The notes: generated by a model from the letters alone, not told the origin. 64,000 nucleotides of DNA from Candidatus Protochlamydia sp. (GCA_013695355.1 JACDAQ010000014.1:94086-158085); one strand, 5' to 3'; counted from the stretch's first letter, positions 18,058-27,488 are shown. A program made the numbers and translations.

Positions 18058-19524
18058 ATGAAGTCAATTAGTCATTTTTTAATACCGTCCCCTTACAATG
18101 TATATGGATTTATTAACGAAGATATTATGTGTTTGATCACACAAAATTTCAGGGCACGGGATTTGGATGCTGTGTCGCGTACCTGTCATCATTTTGAAAA
18201 ATTAACATGTAATGCTGTCATGTGGCGCAGTTTATTGGAAAGAATGCCTTCATTCAAAGACAAATTGAAGGATTCAACCTCTAAAGAAGTTTTTAGCTCT
18301 GCTTTCTTAGAATTACATCCTGAAGCTGTTTTATCGAAAATTTACTTCTATTGCGAGAATCGTTACGCAAAAGTGGACCTTCCTAAAGCGGTTGAATTGG
18401 TAGATTTTTTGGGAGACGATACGATTATTATGGATGAAAGTATCCGAATTAAAGCCCTAGTAAAAAAAGCCGAACTGCTAGTTGGTACACATCCCAATTT
18501 CGATGAAAGAAATGAAACTGTTAAGGATATTGTTGACGAACTGATCGAATCAGATACCTTAGGTATTGAATATAAGGGCATTGCTGAAGTGCTCAAAGGA
18601 AAGTTGGGATATTACGAAAATGGTGATGTAATGGACGATGAAGCATGCAGACTTCTAGCTAAAGGAAGGGTTGATCAAAATATTCCCTATACCGTAAGAA
18701 TCGAAGCTGGAATGTATGATTGCCTGATGGCATTTCATGGAAGGAAATCTTCTTTTTCAAAAAAAGAGGCTTTTGACTGGTTAGGAACAATAATACTAGA
18801 TTCAGCAGCTACGATTGAACAACGGGCATTAGCAGCCCTCTATCAAGTGGAACTACTTTGTGAAGAGGGTATGTTTATAATATCGAATAAAAAATGGGTT
18901 GAGCTATTAAGCCAAGTCTTAAGCGATCTTGATATCTCAGAGAAAACCCGCATGAAAGCTCTTTTACTTTTTGCGATCATGCATTTCCAGAATCGAACGT
19001 TAGATATTGCAAAGGTAAATATCACAAACGATATTGCTTTTAACTATTTGGAAGAGGTTAAGAACAGTGAGGAGGCGGAAGAAAAAGATCGATATAAAGC
19101 TATTCTCTACCAGGCCAAATATTTTTACCATTGCCGGACCACAAACATTTGCGATAAAATTGCTTTTGAATGTCTTGTAAAAGTGGATGAAAACCCGGCT
19201 CTTGAAGATACTATAAGATATGAAGCGACCCTCTATCAGGCCATTTCGCAGTATGAAAGGAAAAAGGGATTTATTACTGATGAAAAAGCTATGGAATTAC
19301 TGACTGAGATATTAGAAGATGATCAGTCTGGCCGATTTGATGCAATAGCAGCTATTTATAAGTCCTTGATGCATTTTTCCAAAAGGACACAAGTAATAAA
19401 TGATGCCAAAGCCCTTGAACTGCTCGAACTTGTGGCAACCGATGAAAAGGCTGAAGAACATGTTAAAGCAAGAGCACGCGAAATTTTGAAGATTAAGGGG
19501 CATCTTTGCAAAGATGAACTTTAA
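18058..19524 (+). CDS. F-box-like protein with helical repeats
   Basis: About 488 residues. An F-box-like segment near residues 18-65 reads INEDIMCLITQNFRARDLDA, then VSRTCHHFEKLTCNAVMWRS, with the characteristic hydrophobic spacing and W. The rest is a run of about ten helical units of some 35 residues containing recurring (A)(L)YQ(A/V) and ALELL-type motifs, resembling TPR/Sel1-like solenoids. F-box proteins recruit substrates to eukaryotic SCF ubiquitin ligases; in amoebal chlamydiae they are numerous and presumed secreted. I start at ATG 18058 rather than GTG 18052. The preceding 190 bp are AT-rich. Confidence 0.7.
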   Translation: MKSISHFLIPSPYNVYGFINEDIMCLITQNFRARDLDAVSRTCHHFEKLTCNAVMWRSLLERMPSFKDKLKDSTSKEVFSSAFLELHPEAVLSKIYFYCENRYAKVDLPKAVELVDFLGDDTIIMDESIRIKALVKKAELLVGTHPNFDERNETVKDIVDELIESDTLGIEYKGIAEVLKGKLGYYENGDVMDDEACRLLAKGRVDQNIPYTVRIEAGMYDCLMAFHGRKSSFSKKEAFDWLGTIILDSAATIEQRALAALYQVELLCEEGMFIISNKKWVELLSQVLSDLDISEKTRMKALLLFAIMHFQNRTLDIAKVNITNDIAFNYLEEVKNSEEAEEKDRYKAILYQAKYFYHCRTTNICDKIAFECLVKVDENPALEDTIRYEATLYQAISQYERKKGFITDEKAMELLTEILEDDQSGRFDAIAAIYKSLMHFSKRTQVINDAKALELLELVATDEKAEEHVKARAREILKIKGHLCKDEL

Positions 19525-19572
19525 TATAGATTTTATCAAGCAATGAAATAAGAATCAGAAGCCACTATCTGT

Positions 19573-19658
19573 TCATCCTGCCGTTCGCGATTCTGCGAAT
19601 CATGTTTTATCCTTAATAACAAGATAGGCAAGATCGCAAGTCGGCAGGATGAGCAAGA
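19573..19658. repeat. Intergenic palindromic repeat, AGGATCGC family, diverged copy 3
   Basis: Left arm TCATCCTGCCGTTCGCGATT and right arm GATCGCAAGTCGGCAGGATGA are near complements. The centre contains AACAAGATAGGCAAGATCGC, sharing vocabulary with copies 1 and 2 but in a rearranged order. It lies between the F-box gene and proC, two convergent genes. Confidence 0.6.
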
Positions 19659-19683
19659 TTAATTACTTAAAATTTGTTATCTT

Positions 19684-19728
19684 AGAACCTGTTCAAAATC
19701 ATCCGATTGAAGATTTTGAACAGGTTCT
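19684..19728. terminator. AGAACCTGTTCAA inverted repeat downstream of proC
   Basis: AGAACCTGTTCAAAATC and its exact complement GATTTTGAACAGGTTCT flank an 11-base loop, and the repeat abuts the proC stop. Neither side is followed by a strong T run, so it is a 3' hairpin but a doubtful intrinsic terminator. The AGAACCTGTT core recurs at 34511, 50033, 54341 (reverse) and 56343. Confidence 0.5.
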
Positions 19729-20519
19729 TAGATAGCATCCAATTGGGAAGAAAGCTGTAAGGCCCGCTCATAGGAGGCTAAAAAAGTATTGATGATGTTG
19801 CCTCGAAGCCCCTCTTCTTCCAGTTTTTTTAAACCTGCGATTGTTGTTCCCCCAGGCGAAGCAATCTGCCATTTCAGCTCTCCAGGATGCTGTTTCGATG
19901 CTTCTAAATGCACCAGGCTGCCATGCAGCATTTGCTGAACCATGCTCGCAGCATCTTTAGCGGAAAAGCCCATTGCGATGCCTGCATCGACCATCGACTC
20001 GATCATGACATAAAAGAATGCAGGGCCTGAACCGGTTAATGCTGTCAAGGCATCCATTTTATTTTCTGGCAGCCAATAAATGTTACCTAATACTTCAAAA
20101 ACTTCTTGTGCCTCAACTAGTTCCTGGTTCGGCCTATCAGAAGTAAGGCCAATCACTCCTTCACCATACATGAGGGCTAAATTAGGCATCATCCGTACAA
20201 TCTGAACATTTGGAAAGCAAGCTTTAAGCACTGCAATCGAGGTGCCAGATAGCAAACTGACGAGGATCTGAGAGGCTATTAATTTATTTCCGATCAATTG
20301 GGCTGCTTCTTTCAAATCCTGAGGTTTCACAGCAAGAATAACCATTGCAGAGGAAATGAGATTTTGATTAATGTCTTTGCAGGCTATTCCGTACCCTTCG
20401 TGTCCCAGCTTTTCTGCTTTGTCAAAATGGCGGTCAAACAAAAAGAGTTGGTGGGTTTTCGACAGTCTTTGCGCTAAGCCTCTGCCCATATTTCCACATC
20501 CGATGATGGCAATTTGCAT
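19728..20519 (-). CDS. proC: Pyrroline-5-carboxylate reductase ProC
   Basis: 263 residues. N-terminal Rossmann motif IAIIGCGNMGRGLAQRL, central VILAVKPQDL and MMPNLALMYGEGVIGL, and the C-terminal family signature region LTALTGSGPAFFYVMIESM to SPGGTTIAGLKKLEEEGLRG. It catalyses the last step of proline synthesis, NAD(P)H-dependent. proB-proA lie 3 kb away on the same strand with acs and a secreted gene between, so all three proline genes are present but not in one operon. Confidence 0.96.
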   Translation of the reverse strand: MQIAIIGCGNMGRGLAQRLSKTHQLFLFDRHFDKAEKLGHEGYGIACKDINQNLISSAMVILAVKPQDLKEAAQLIGNKLIASQILVSLLSGTSIAVLKACFPNVQIVRMMPNLALMYGEGVIGLTSDRPNQELVEAQEVFEVLGNIYWLPENKMDALTALTGSGPAFFYVMIESMVDAGIAMGFSAKDAASMVQQMLHGSLVHLEASKQHPGELKWQIASPGGTTIAGLKKLEEEGLRGNIINTFLASYERALQLSSQLDAI

Positions 20520-20617
20520 ATTTTATCCTTAAGATATTCAGGATTAAAAAAAGTCACCTTTCTATTGACCATTATTGCTGAATTTGGGAATTAAATAACA
20601 AATATTAAAGGTTCAAA

Positions 20618-21310
20618 ATGCTAAAAAAAATTACTCTTTTATCTTGTTTATTGGCTATATTTTTTATAGCTCAGGGTGCACATTCTGAAGAAAAACCTTA
20701 CGACGAAGCAATCAGCCTGGGCAATAGCTGCCAGGTGACATGGCAATTAAAAGCCAATGGATTTAGAACTTTCGCCTACCCGTTTGATTGGTTTCATACG
20801 CCCTCTACCGGTTTATTAGGTTTTATCACTTATCAAGGATCCAATTTTTTTGATATCGATAAAATTTCAGTCATTGGGCCCTATCCAGGAGATCCTATTT
20901 GCCTTCAGGTGATGGATTTGAATTTTGGTATTATGTCTTACCATGATTTTACCTCTAACCCCCCTTTCGCCAATTATTGGGATGTTAAGTTAAAATACGA
21001 CCGCAGAATAAAGAGATTTTTTAATCTTTTAAATTCAAATAAAAAGGTATTGCTTGTAAGACTGGGTGATTCGCGGCAAGAAATAGAGTGTTTGGATTAT
21101 CTTTTGCAGCAAAATTATCCCAAATTGAACTACACAATATTGGCCGTTCATGAAACTGAAGATTTCAAATTGGATTGGGGATTGGATCGTATTAAAAACT
21201 ATTACATCAAACAAATTCCCTGGAATTGGCAAGGAGATGTTGCGAGCTGGAAAGCAGTTTTAGAAAACTTCCACATCAAAACAAATAACGATGCTTTACT
21301 AAATGATTGA
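20618..21310 (+). CDS. Secreted DUF1796-like putative cysteine peptidase
   Basis: 230 residues with a clear signal peptide (KKITLLSCLLAIFFIAQGAHS). The mature part begins with AISLGNSCQVTWQL, then FRTFAYPFDWFHTP, the pattern of DUF1796, which is described as a putative papain-like cysteine peptidase family. The conserved cysteine in GNSCQ is the candidate nucleophile; a histidine partner could be in the LAVHETEDF region. Catalysis is not demonstrated for the family to my knowledge. The gene stands alone between divergent proC and convergent acs, so it has its own promoter. Export to the periplasm or beyond is inferred. Confidence 0.7.
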   Translation: MLKKITLLSCLLAIFFIAQGAHSEEKPYDEAISLGNSCQVTWQLKANGFRTFAYPFDWFHTPSTGLLGFITYQGSNFFDIDKISVIGPYPGDPICLQVMDLNFGIMSYHDFTSNPPFANYWDVKLKYDRRIKRFFNLLNSNKKVLLVRLGDSRQEIECLDYLLQQNYPKLNYTILAVHETEDFKLDWGLDRIKNYYIKQIPWNWQGDVASWKAVLENFHIKTNNDALLND

Positions 21311-21415
21311 TTAGCTGTTTACAAAGCACTTGTGACCTGGAAACAAAGCCATTATGCTCTGTAACCCAAATACTTGTGCTCTGTAAACCAAGTTTTGTTT
21401 ACTAGTCCTATTTCC

Positions 21416-23371
21416 CTAGTCTTCTTCGTAATCTTTTTTTAGTTCATTAAGCATCGAAGGGTCAATCAGTGTTGTCACATCCCCAATTGTACGCCCTTCG
21501 GCTATATCTCTTAGCAACCGGCGCATAATTTTGCCGCTTCTGGTTTTAGGGAGATCGGAAACAAATATGATTTTTTCCGGCCTTGCGATAGCGCCAATTT
21601 TTTTTACAACGTGCATCTTTAGAAGGTCGGCCAGGGCTTCATTTGGTAATACACCTTCTTTAAGTGTCACAAATGCCGCAATGGCCTGCCCTTTAATGGA
21701 ATGATAAATAGATATCACAGCAGCTTCTGCTACGTTTGGGTGATCGACCAGAGCGCTTTCTATTTCAGCACTTCCAAGGCGGTGGCCAGAAACATTGATC
21801 ACATCATCCATGCGGCCTAAGAGCCAAAAATAGCCATCTTCATCTTTTCTGGCGCTATCGCCTGTAAAGTAGTAATGGGAGTTGATTTTTTTCCAGTAGC
21901 TCTCTTCAAACCTTTTTTGATCTTTATAGATCCCACGCAGCATTGAAGGCCAAGGAGATAATATAACTAGCGAACCCAAGGCTTTTTCATCTCCATCCTC
22001 GCCAATAATAGCTGCTTCGATTCCCGGGAGGGGTACTGTCGCACTACCTGGCTTAAGCGGAGATAGTCCTGGGATCGGCGCAATTAAAATACTGCCGGTT
22101 TCTGTTTGCCACCAAGTATCAACGATAGGACATTTTTGATGTCCAATATGAGTAAAATACCACATCCATGCTTCAGGGTTGATTGGCTCACCTACAGACC
22201 CCAACAGGCGCAAAGATGACAGATTATGCTTTTTAAGCCAGCCCTCACCCCATTTCATAAATGTTCTGATCGCTGTTGGGGCTGTGTACAAAGTGGTAAC
22301 TTTGTGTTTTTCAATTAAATCCCATGTGCGATCTTTTTCAGGCCAGTCTAAAGAGCCTTCGTAGATCAATTGTGTCATTCCATTTAGAAGAGGACCATAG
22401 ATAATATAGCTATGTCCAGTAATCCATCCAATATCGGCCGTGCACCAATAAATATCGGAGGGCTTGACATCAAACACCCAATTGGTTGTAGCTTTAGTTC
22501 CTGTAAGATACCCTCCAGTAGTATGGAGAATGCCTTTCGGCTTGCCCGTTGTACCGGAGGTATAAAGAATAAATAAAGTATCTTCCGCATCCATTTGTTC
22601 TGGTTCATAATACTCGGAAGCATTCTTCATGCATTGATGATACCAATGATCTCTGCCTTCAGACATTTCTATGGCCTGGGAGGCTCGATTTACCACTATA
22701 ACATTTTCTACTGTGGAACAATTTTTTAGGGCCTGGTCAACTGAGGATTTTAATGGAAAAAAACTACCTTTCCTGATGCTCCCATCGGCAGTCACAATGA
22801 CCTTTGCCTCTGCATCCTGAATCCTGTCTTGAAGCGCTTCGGCTGAAAAACCGCCAAATACAACCACATGGACTGCTCCAATGCGGGCACACGCCAGCAT
22901 TGCAACGGCTGCCTCAGGGATCATAGGAAGGTAGATGGCTACCCGGTCGCCCTTTTGCACCCCTAGCGATTTTAAAACATGGCTGAATTTATTGACTTCC
23001 AGGTAAAGTTCTTCGTAAGTTAGCGTCCTTTGTTCCCCTTTTTCCCCTTCCCAGATCAGGGCCGTCTTATGTTTCGTATCGGTATGCATGTGAATGTCCA
23101 GGCAATTATAACTGGCATTTATTTTGCCGCCCTGGAACCATTTGGCATGAGGAGGTTTCCAGTCCAGTACACAGTCCCAGGGAGAAAACCAGTGTAATTT
23201 CGCCGCTTGTTTAGCCCAAAAGGCTTCTCTGTCCTGATTTGCCTCTTCAAAGATTTCAAAGGATTGTATGTTTGCATGGGTCTTGAATTCATGAGTTGGC
23301 TCAATGAGCGTTTCATTTGCAGTAAGTAAATTCAGGCAGGCTAAGCTTGCAGATACATTTAAAACATTCAT
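21416..23371 (-). CDS. acs: Acetyl-CoA synthetase (AMP-forming)
   Basis: 651 residues, the normal length for Acs. AMP-binding motif LYTSGTTGKPKGI, WCTADIGWITGHSYIIYGPL, TWWQTETGS, TGDSARKDEDGYFW, and the C-terminal lysine motif PKTRSGKIMRR are all intact, so both adenylation and thioester steps should work. The enzyme converts acetate to acetyl-CoA. In an intracellular bacterium it would allow use of host acetate, which is inference. It is transcribed alone, 205 bp after the proBA terminator. Confidence 0.95.
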   Translation of the reverse strand: MNVLNVSASLACLNLLTANETLIEPTHEFKTHANIQSFEIFEEANQDREAFWAKQAAKLHWFSPWDCVLDWKPPHAKWFQGGKINASYNCLDIHMHTDTKHKTALIWEGEKGEQRTLTYEELYLEVNKFSHVLKSLGVQKGDRVAIYLPMIPEAAVAMLACARIGAVHVVVFGGFSAEALQDRIQDAEAKVIVTADGSIRKGSFFPLKSSVDQALKNCSTVENVIVVNRASQAIEMSEGRDHWYHQCMKNASEYYEPEQMDAEDTLFILYTSGTTGKPKGILHTTGGYLTGTKATTNWVFDVKPSDIYWCTADIGWITGHSYIIYGPLLNGMTQLIYEGSLDWPEKDRTWDLIEKHKVTTLYTAPTAIRTFMKWGEGWLKKHNLSSLRLLGSVGEPINPEAWMWYFTHIGHQKCPIVDTWWQTETGSILIAPIPGLSPLKPGSATVPLPGIEAAIIGEDGDEKALGSLVILSPWPSMLRGIYKDQKRFEESYWKKINSHYYFTGDSARKDEDGYFWLLGRMDDVINVSGHRLGSAEIESALVDHPNVAEAAVISIYHSIKGQAIAAFVTLKEGVLPNEALADLLKMHVVKKIGAIARPEKIIFVSDLPKTRSGKIMRRLLRDIAEGRTIGDVTTLIDPSMLNELKKDYEED

Positions 23372-23454
23372 TTGCGCCTCATGGGAGAATAATTTCTTTA
23401 AGAACCCTTCATAGATTTTGGTTTTAAGGATGCCACTTTTATGTTTTTTTCACT

Positions 23455-23501
23455 AAATAAAAAAAAGAAAATATCCCAACTGAATTTAAGTTCAATTGGG
23501 A
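23455..23501 (-). terminator. Rho-independent terminator of proBA
   Basis: On the minus strand TCCCAATTGAA, a six-base loop and TTCAGTTGGGA form an 11-bp stem (one G-T pair), followed by TATTTTCTTTTTTTT. It lies 76 bp past the proA stop and before acs, on the same strand. Confidence 0.8.
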
Positions 23502-23576
23502 GACTTAAAAGTGAGCCGAGAGGTTTGTATAAATTTTATTGTTTTTTCTCTCGATGGATTTTATTTTTTATAAATG

Positions 23577-24833
23577 CTATTGCGGTCTGACCTGATAATC
23601 TCCCTTTACAACCCACTTATACGAAGTCAATTCCTTTAATCCCATAGGTCCGCGTGCATGAAGTTTTTGCGTACTGATCGCCACTTCAGCGCCAAAACCG
23701 AACTGCCCTCCATCCGTAAAGCGCGTGGATGCATTTACATAGACAGCTGCAGAGTCAATTTCTTTAATGAAGCGTCCGGCATTTTGATGGTCCTCAGTTA
23801 AAATGCCATCGCTATGCTTTGTGCTATGAAGATGAATATGTTCAATAGCTTCGCTTAAATCATTGACAACTTTAATTCCGAGCACAAGACTTAGCCATTC
23901 TGTATCCCAGTCATCTAATTCAGCAGGCTTACAGGAAGGGCTTTGGGCTATATCCCAGGCCGCCTGGTCCAAACGGAACGTAACGTTGTTGGCCCCCAGG
24001 GCTTTAATGACTTTAGGGATAAAACCCAAGGCTACTGCAGAATGGACAAGCAAAGTATCTAAAGAATTGCAGACTGTTGGGCGTTGAATTTTTGCGTTTA
24101 AAATGACGTTTAAGGAGCGATCTAGATCTGCTGATTGATCAACGAATAAGTGACAAATTCCAATGCCACCTGTAATTACAGGAATGGTACTATTTTTCCT
24201 GCAAAACTCCTGGAGGGAGGCGCTGCCTCTGGGAATAATCAAATCAATATAATCGTGCAGCTGTAGTAGTTCTTTGACTTGCAACCGATCAGAGCTGCCG
24301 ATTAATTGGATTGCTTTTGAAGGCATTTCTACATATTTAAGCGCGCTTTGAATGATTTCAACCAATACTTTATTTGTCGAAAGAGTTTCTGATCCTCCCC
24401 TCAAAAGGGCGCAGTTGCCCGACTTAATGATTAGAGAGCTAATATCAATTGTCACATTGGGCCTTGATTCATAAATGATCCCCAATACGCCAATGGGCGT
24501 GCGGTATTTTGCCAAATGAAGCTGGTTTGGCAAATCTATTTCTTCAAAAACTTCTCCAATGGGATCTGGAAGCTGGATCACTTGTCCAATATCATGGATA
24601 ATCCCATCCAGTTTATTTTCCAGCGATAGCCTTTCCAGCATGGCCTCATTCAGCCCATTTTGAGCTGCCAGTGCAAGGTCATACGAATTAGCCTTGAGAA
24701 TGTCTTCCTGCTTGTTCTTTAAACTCCTTCTAATAGCCTCCAGGGCGCCGTTTCTTTGTGCAAGTGTGGTAGCAGCCATTTGAAAGGTTAAATTTTTGGC
24801 AGCCTTTGCCATTTTTAAAACATCAGTTTTCAT
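23577..24833 (-). CDS. proA: Gamma-glutamyl phosphate reductase ProA
   Basis: 418 residues of the aldehyde dehydrogenase superfamily. LGIIYESRPNVTIDISSL, the nucleotide site LLRGGSETL, IPRGSASLQEF, the catalytic cysteine in RPTVCNSLDTLL, and the C-terminal TRFTDGGQFGFGAEVAIST signature are present. It reduces gamma-glutamyl phosphate to glutamate semialdehyde in proline synthesis. It overlaps proB by 11 bp, giving the common proB-proA order, and is followed by a strong terminator. Confidence 0.96.
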   Translation of the reverse strand: MKTDVLKMAKAAKNLTFQMAATTLAQRNGALEAIRRSLKNKQEDILKANSYDLALAAQNGLNEAMLERLSLENKLDGIIHDIGQVIQLPDPIGEVFEEIDLPNQLHLAKYRTPIGVLGIIYESRPNVTIDISSLIIKSGNCALLRGGSETLSTNKVLVEIIQSALKYVEMPSKAIQLIGSSDRLQVKELLQLHDYIDLIIPRGSASLQEFCRKNSTIPVITGGIGICHLFVDQSADLDRSLNVILNAKIQRPTVCNSLDTLLVHSAVALGFIPKVIKALGANNVTFRLDQAAWDIAQSPSCKPAELDDWDTEWLSLVLGIKVVNDLSEAIEHIHLHSTKHSDGILTEDHQNAGRFIKEIDSAAVYVNASTRFTDGGQFGFGAEVAISTQKLHARGPMGLKELTSYKWVVKGDYQVRPQ

Positions 24834-25953
24834 TACCTTTTTCCTCGGTGAATTTAATCCGCGTCATATTTGTCCGGTGAATAATTTCAGGGCCATAACT
24901 ATAGCCGAGTATTTCTTCAATACTTTCAGATTGCTTTCCTAGCAGCTTTTGAATTTCCTGGCTTCCATAATTTGTAATTCCTACGGCAATGGCTTCACCG
25001 GATTGTGACATCACTTGCACCGTCGTGCCCCGTTCATATGTTTGAGAGGTCTTTATAATACCAGAAGAGAGCAAGCTTGCCCCATGATGAAGAATTTTTT
25101 CTTCAGCGCCACCATCCACATGGATCATCCCCTTTCGCTTTTCGGAGAGAAGCCACTTTTTGCGGCTTTCGCGCGCCGATACCTCTTCCATAAAAAGCGT
25201 CCCAATCTGCTGGCCAAGGGCTAGATCAATCAAAACATTAGGCCGCGAGGAAGAAGCAATCACAGTACGAGTACCACATTGAGAGGCAATCTGGGCAGCC
25301 TCTATTTTTGTCCTCATTCCTCCTGTCCCAAGAGATGTGGAAGACCCTCCGGCTAAAGCAAAAATTGATTCGTCGATGCGATTGACAATTGGAATGAGTT
25401 TAGCACTTTTGTCAATGCGGGGATCTGCCGTATAAAGTCCTTCCTGGTCGGTCAATAAAATGACCAGATCGGCATCTATTAGGTTAGCGGCCAACGCAGC
25501 CAAGTTGTCGTTATCTCCTACACGTATTTCTTTAGTGGCAATCGTATCATTTTCATTAATAATAGGAATAATATGATGCTTTAACAAACAACGCAGGGTG
25601 TCGCGTGCATTCAAATACCTTTTCCGATCTGAAAAGTCATCCCTGGTCAAAAGGACCTGTCCAACGTGCAGATCGAACAAGGAAAATAGCTCTGACCAGG
25701 TTTGCATTAATTTTACCTGGCCGATAGAAGAAAACATTTGCTTAGTGGGCAACGAGCGGTCGGCTTTTGGGTAATTGAGTAATTCACGGCCGCACGCAAT
25801 CGCTCCTGAACTGACCAGGACAACATGCGCTCCCTCACTTTGCAGTTGGGCCAATTGCTGGACTAGCCCTAACATGAAGCGGCGAGATAGCTTTTGCCCC
25901 CCTTGGGTCAAAGTGCTTGTGCCGATTTTAACAATGATTTTCTTACCTTTCAT
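24823..25953 (-). CDS. proB: Glutamate 5-kinase ProB with PUA domain
   Basis: 376 residues. Amino acid kinase domain (KKIIVKIGTSTLTQGG; VVLVSSGAIACGRELL; NENDTIATKEI; LGTGGMRTKIEAAQIA) followed from about residue 275 by a PUA domain (GGAEEKILHHGASLLSSGI). This is the long, proline-regulated form of the enzyme. It makes gamma-glutamyl phosphate for ProA. Feedback inhibition by proline is known for the family and not shown here. Confidence 0.95.
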   Translation of the reverse strand: MKGKKIIVKIGTSTLTQGGQKLSRRFMLGLVQQLAQLQSEGAHVVLVSSGAIACGRELLNYPKADRSLPTKQMFSSIGQVKLMQTWSELFSLFDLHVGQVLLTRDDFSDRKRYLNARDTLRCLLKHHIIPIINENDTIATKEIRVGDNDNLAALAANLIDADLVILLTDQEGLYTADPRIDKSAKLIPIVNRIDESIFALAGGSSTSLGTGGMRTKIEAAQIASQCGTRTVIASSSRPNVLIDLALGQQIGTLFMEEVSARESRKKWLLSEKRKGMIHVDGGAEEKILHHGASLLSSGIIKTSQTYERGTTVQVMSQSGEAIAVGITNYGSQEIQKLLGKQSESIEEILGYSYGPEIIHRTNMTRIKFTEEKGNEN

Positions 25954-26296
25954 TCTTCACCTCATCTATTCGTATATATACCAAACGTGATTCGTAATTT
26001 GGAACTTTTCATTTTTTTACAGGAGATGTTATTCCCTTTTCCCTCTCTGTGATCTCTGTGGGCTCTGTGGGTAATACTTTAAGGATTTTACCACACAGCC
26101 CATAGATCACAGAGATGGAAGAAGTTAGTGAAGTTATTCAATTTTTGAGTTAACTGAGGTATACAATAGAGTGCTGAGGTATACAATAGAGTGCTATGGA
26201 ATACCAAATTAAAAATTTTTGAATTCACTTGGGTATAAGTAATTTTAACTCTATTTTGTTATAATTCAACTGATATTTAATTAGTCAGTTTGTAAA
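25954..26296. other. Non-coding gap with three repeat types between proB and dinB
   Basis: This 343-bp gap has no convincing gene. It holds an inverted repeat at about 26042-26116, where CTCTGTGATCTCTGTGGG pairs with CCCATAGATCACAGAG. At 26154-26193 the 20-bp unit CTGAGGTATACAATAGAGTG occurs twice head to tail. A GAATTCACTTGGGTATA motif lies at 26220-26236, with a diverged form near 26139-26162 just before the tandem units. The last 60 bp before dinB are AT-rich and could hold its promoter. Confidence 0.6.
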
Positions 26297-27358
26297 ATGA
26301 ATTACATGAAAACTAAAAAAATTATTCATCTTGATATGGATGCCTTTTATGCTTCTGTCGAAATGCGCGATAACCCAGCCTTAAAATCACTCCCTATTGC
26401 TGTCGGAGGTGATCCTCGAGGCCGTGGGGTCATCGCTACCGCAAATTATAAAGCCAGGAAATATGGGGTCCGTTCCGCTATGCCTTCATGGAAGGCGCAG
26501 CAGTTATGCCCCGATCTTGTCATTATTTATCCAAATTTTGATAAATATAAGCAGGAAAGCCGGGCTATTCATGAAATTTTTCATGCTTTCACTGACATTA
26601 TCGAACCACTTTCATTGGACGAGGCTTTTTTGGATGTTTCTGACGCGGAAGCTTTTGGGGGCAGCGCCACGCTGATCGCCAAGGAAATTCGTCAACGCAT
26701 CTGGGCCGAGCTTCGCTTGACTGCTTCGGCAGGTATTGCCCCCAACAAGTTTTTAGCAAAAGTTGCAAGCGATTGGAAAAAACCTAATGGATTATTTGTC
26801 ATACGCCCAGAAGAAGTGGATGCCTTTATCCAGGAGCTTCCAATAGAAAAGATCTCAGGCATTGGTCATGTGACAGCTAAAAGACTGCATCTGTCGGGCA
26901 TTCGAACCTGCGGGGAGCTTCAGCTTTTGGATCTTCCGCAGCTAGTAGAGCACTTTGGCAGCAGGGCATGGACCTTGTATGAATTGAGCCGCGGGATAGA
27001 CAACCGTGCGGTGATTACTGAACGCATAAGAAAATCATTGAGTGTCGAATCGACTTTCGTGCAGGATTTGTCCACATTGGAGGCTTGTTTAGAGCAAATC
27101 CCTGGCCTCTTTCGAAGATTGATGGGGCGCTATGGTAAGGTGAGTGATCAGTATGAAATCAAAAAGCCTTTTGCCAAGGTAAAGTTTGCTGATTTTACAA
27201 CGACGACGGTTGAAAGCCTCCTTTATCCTGAGGCTGATCTTCATAGCTATAGTGCTTTAATTCAAATAGGGTGGGACCGTAAACAAATACCTGTCCGCTT
27301 GCTTGGGTTGGGGGTGAATTTAAATGCTGGAGTAGAGCGGCAATTGACTTTTTTTTAA
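26297..27358 (+). CDS. dinB: DNA polymerase IV (Y-family)
   Basis: 353 residues. HLDMDAFYASVEMRDNP supplies the first catalytic aspartate, YKARKYGVRSAMPSW follows, and SLDEAFLDVSDAE carries the second acidic pair; a helix-hairpin-helix (IEKISGIGHVTAKRL) and a little-finger domain (KSLSVESTFVQDL) complete the protein. It performs error-prone translesion synthesis. There are two possible starts, MNYMKTKK at 26297 and MKTKK at 26306. No LexA-like box is obvious upstream. Confidence 0.95.
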   Translation: MNYMKTKKIIHLDMDAFYASVEMRDNPALKSLPIAVGGDPRGRGVIATANYKARKYGVRSAMPSWKAQQLCPDLVIIYPNFDKYKQESRAIHEIFHAFTDIIEPLSLDEAFLDVSDAEAFGGSATLIAKEIRQRIWAELRLTASAGIAPNKFLAKVASDWKKPNGLFVIRPEEVDAFIQELPIEKISGIGHVTAKRLHLSGIRTCGELQLLDLPQLVEHFGSRAWTLYELSRGIDNRAVITERIRKSLSVESTFVQDLSTLEACLEQIPGLFRRLMGRYGKVSDQYEIKKPFAKVKFADFTTTTVESLLYPEADLHSYSALIQIGWDRKQIPVRLLGLGVNLNAGVERQLTFF

Positions 27359-27488
27359 ATTGCTTAAACCGAAAACGCAAGTGTAAATTACGTCTTTACG
27401 CTATTTTAACCGATTCTTTTTTTTGCATTTGCATATTTTTGTTTTAGTGATAAACAAAATAAATCACAATAATTAAACTAGAGAAACT

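Noticed and set aside
19684..19728. Strong intrinsic terminator of proC
   Set aside because: Stem is excellent but neither side carries a T tract; kept as a repeat-type hairpin with doubtful terminator function.
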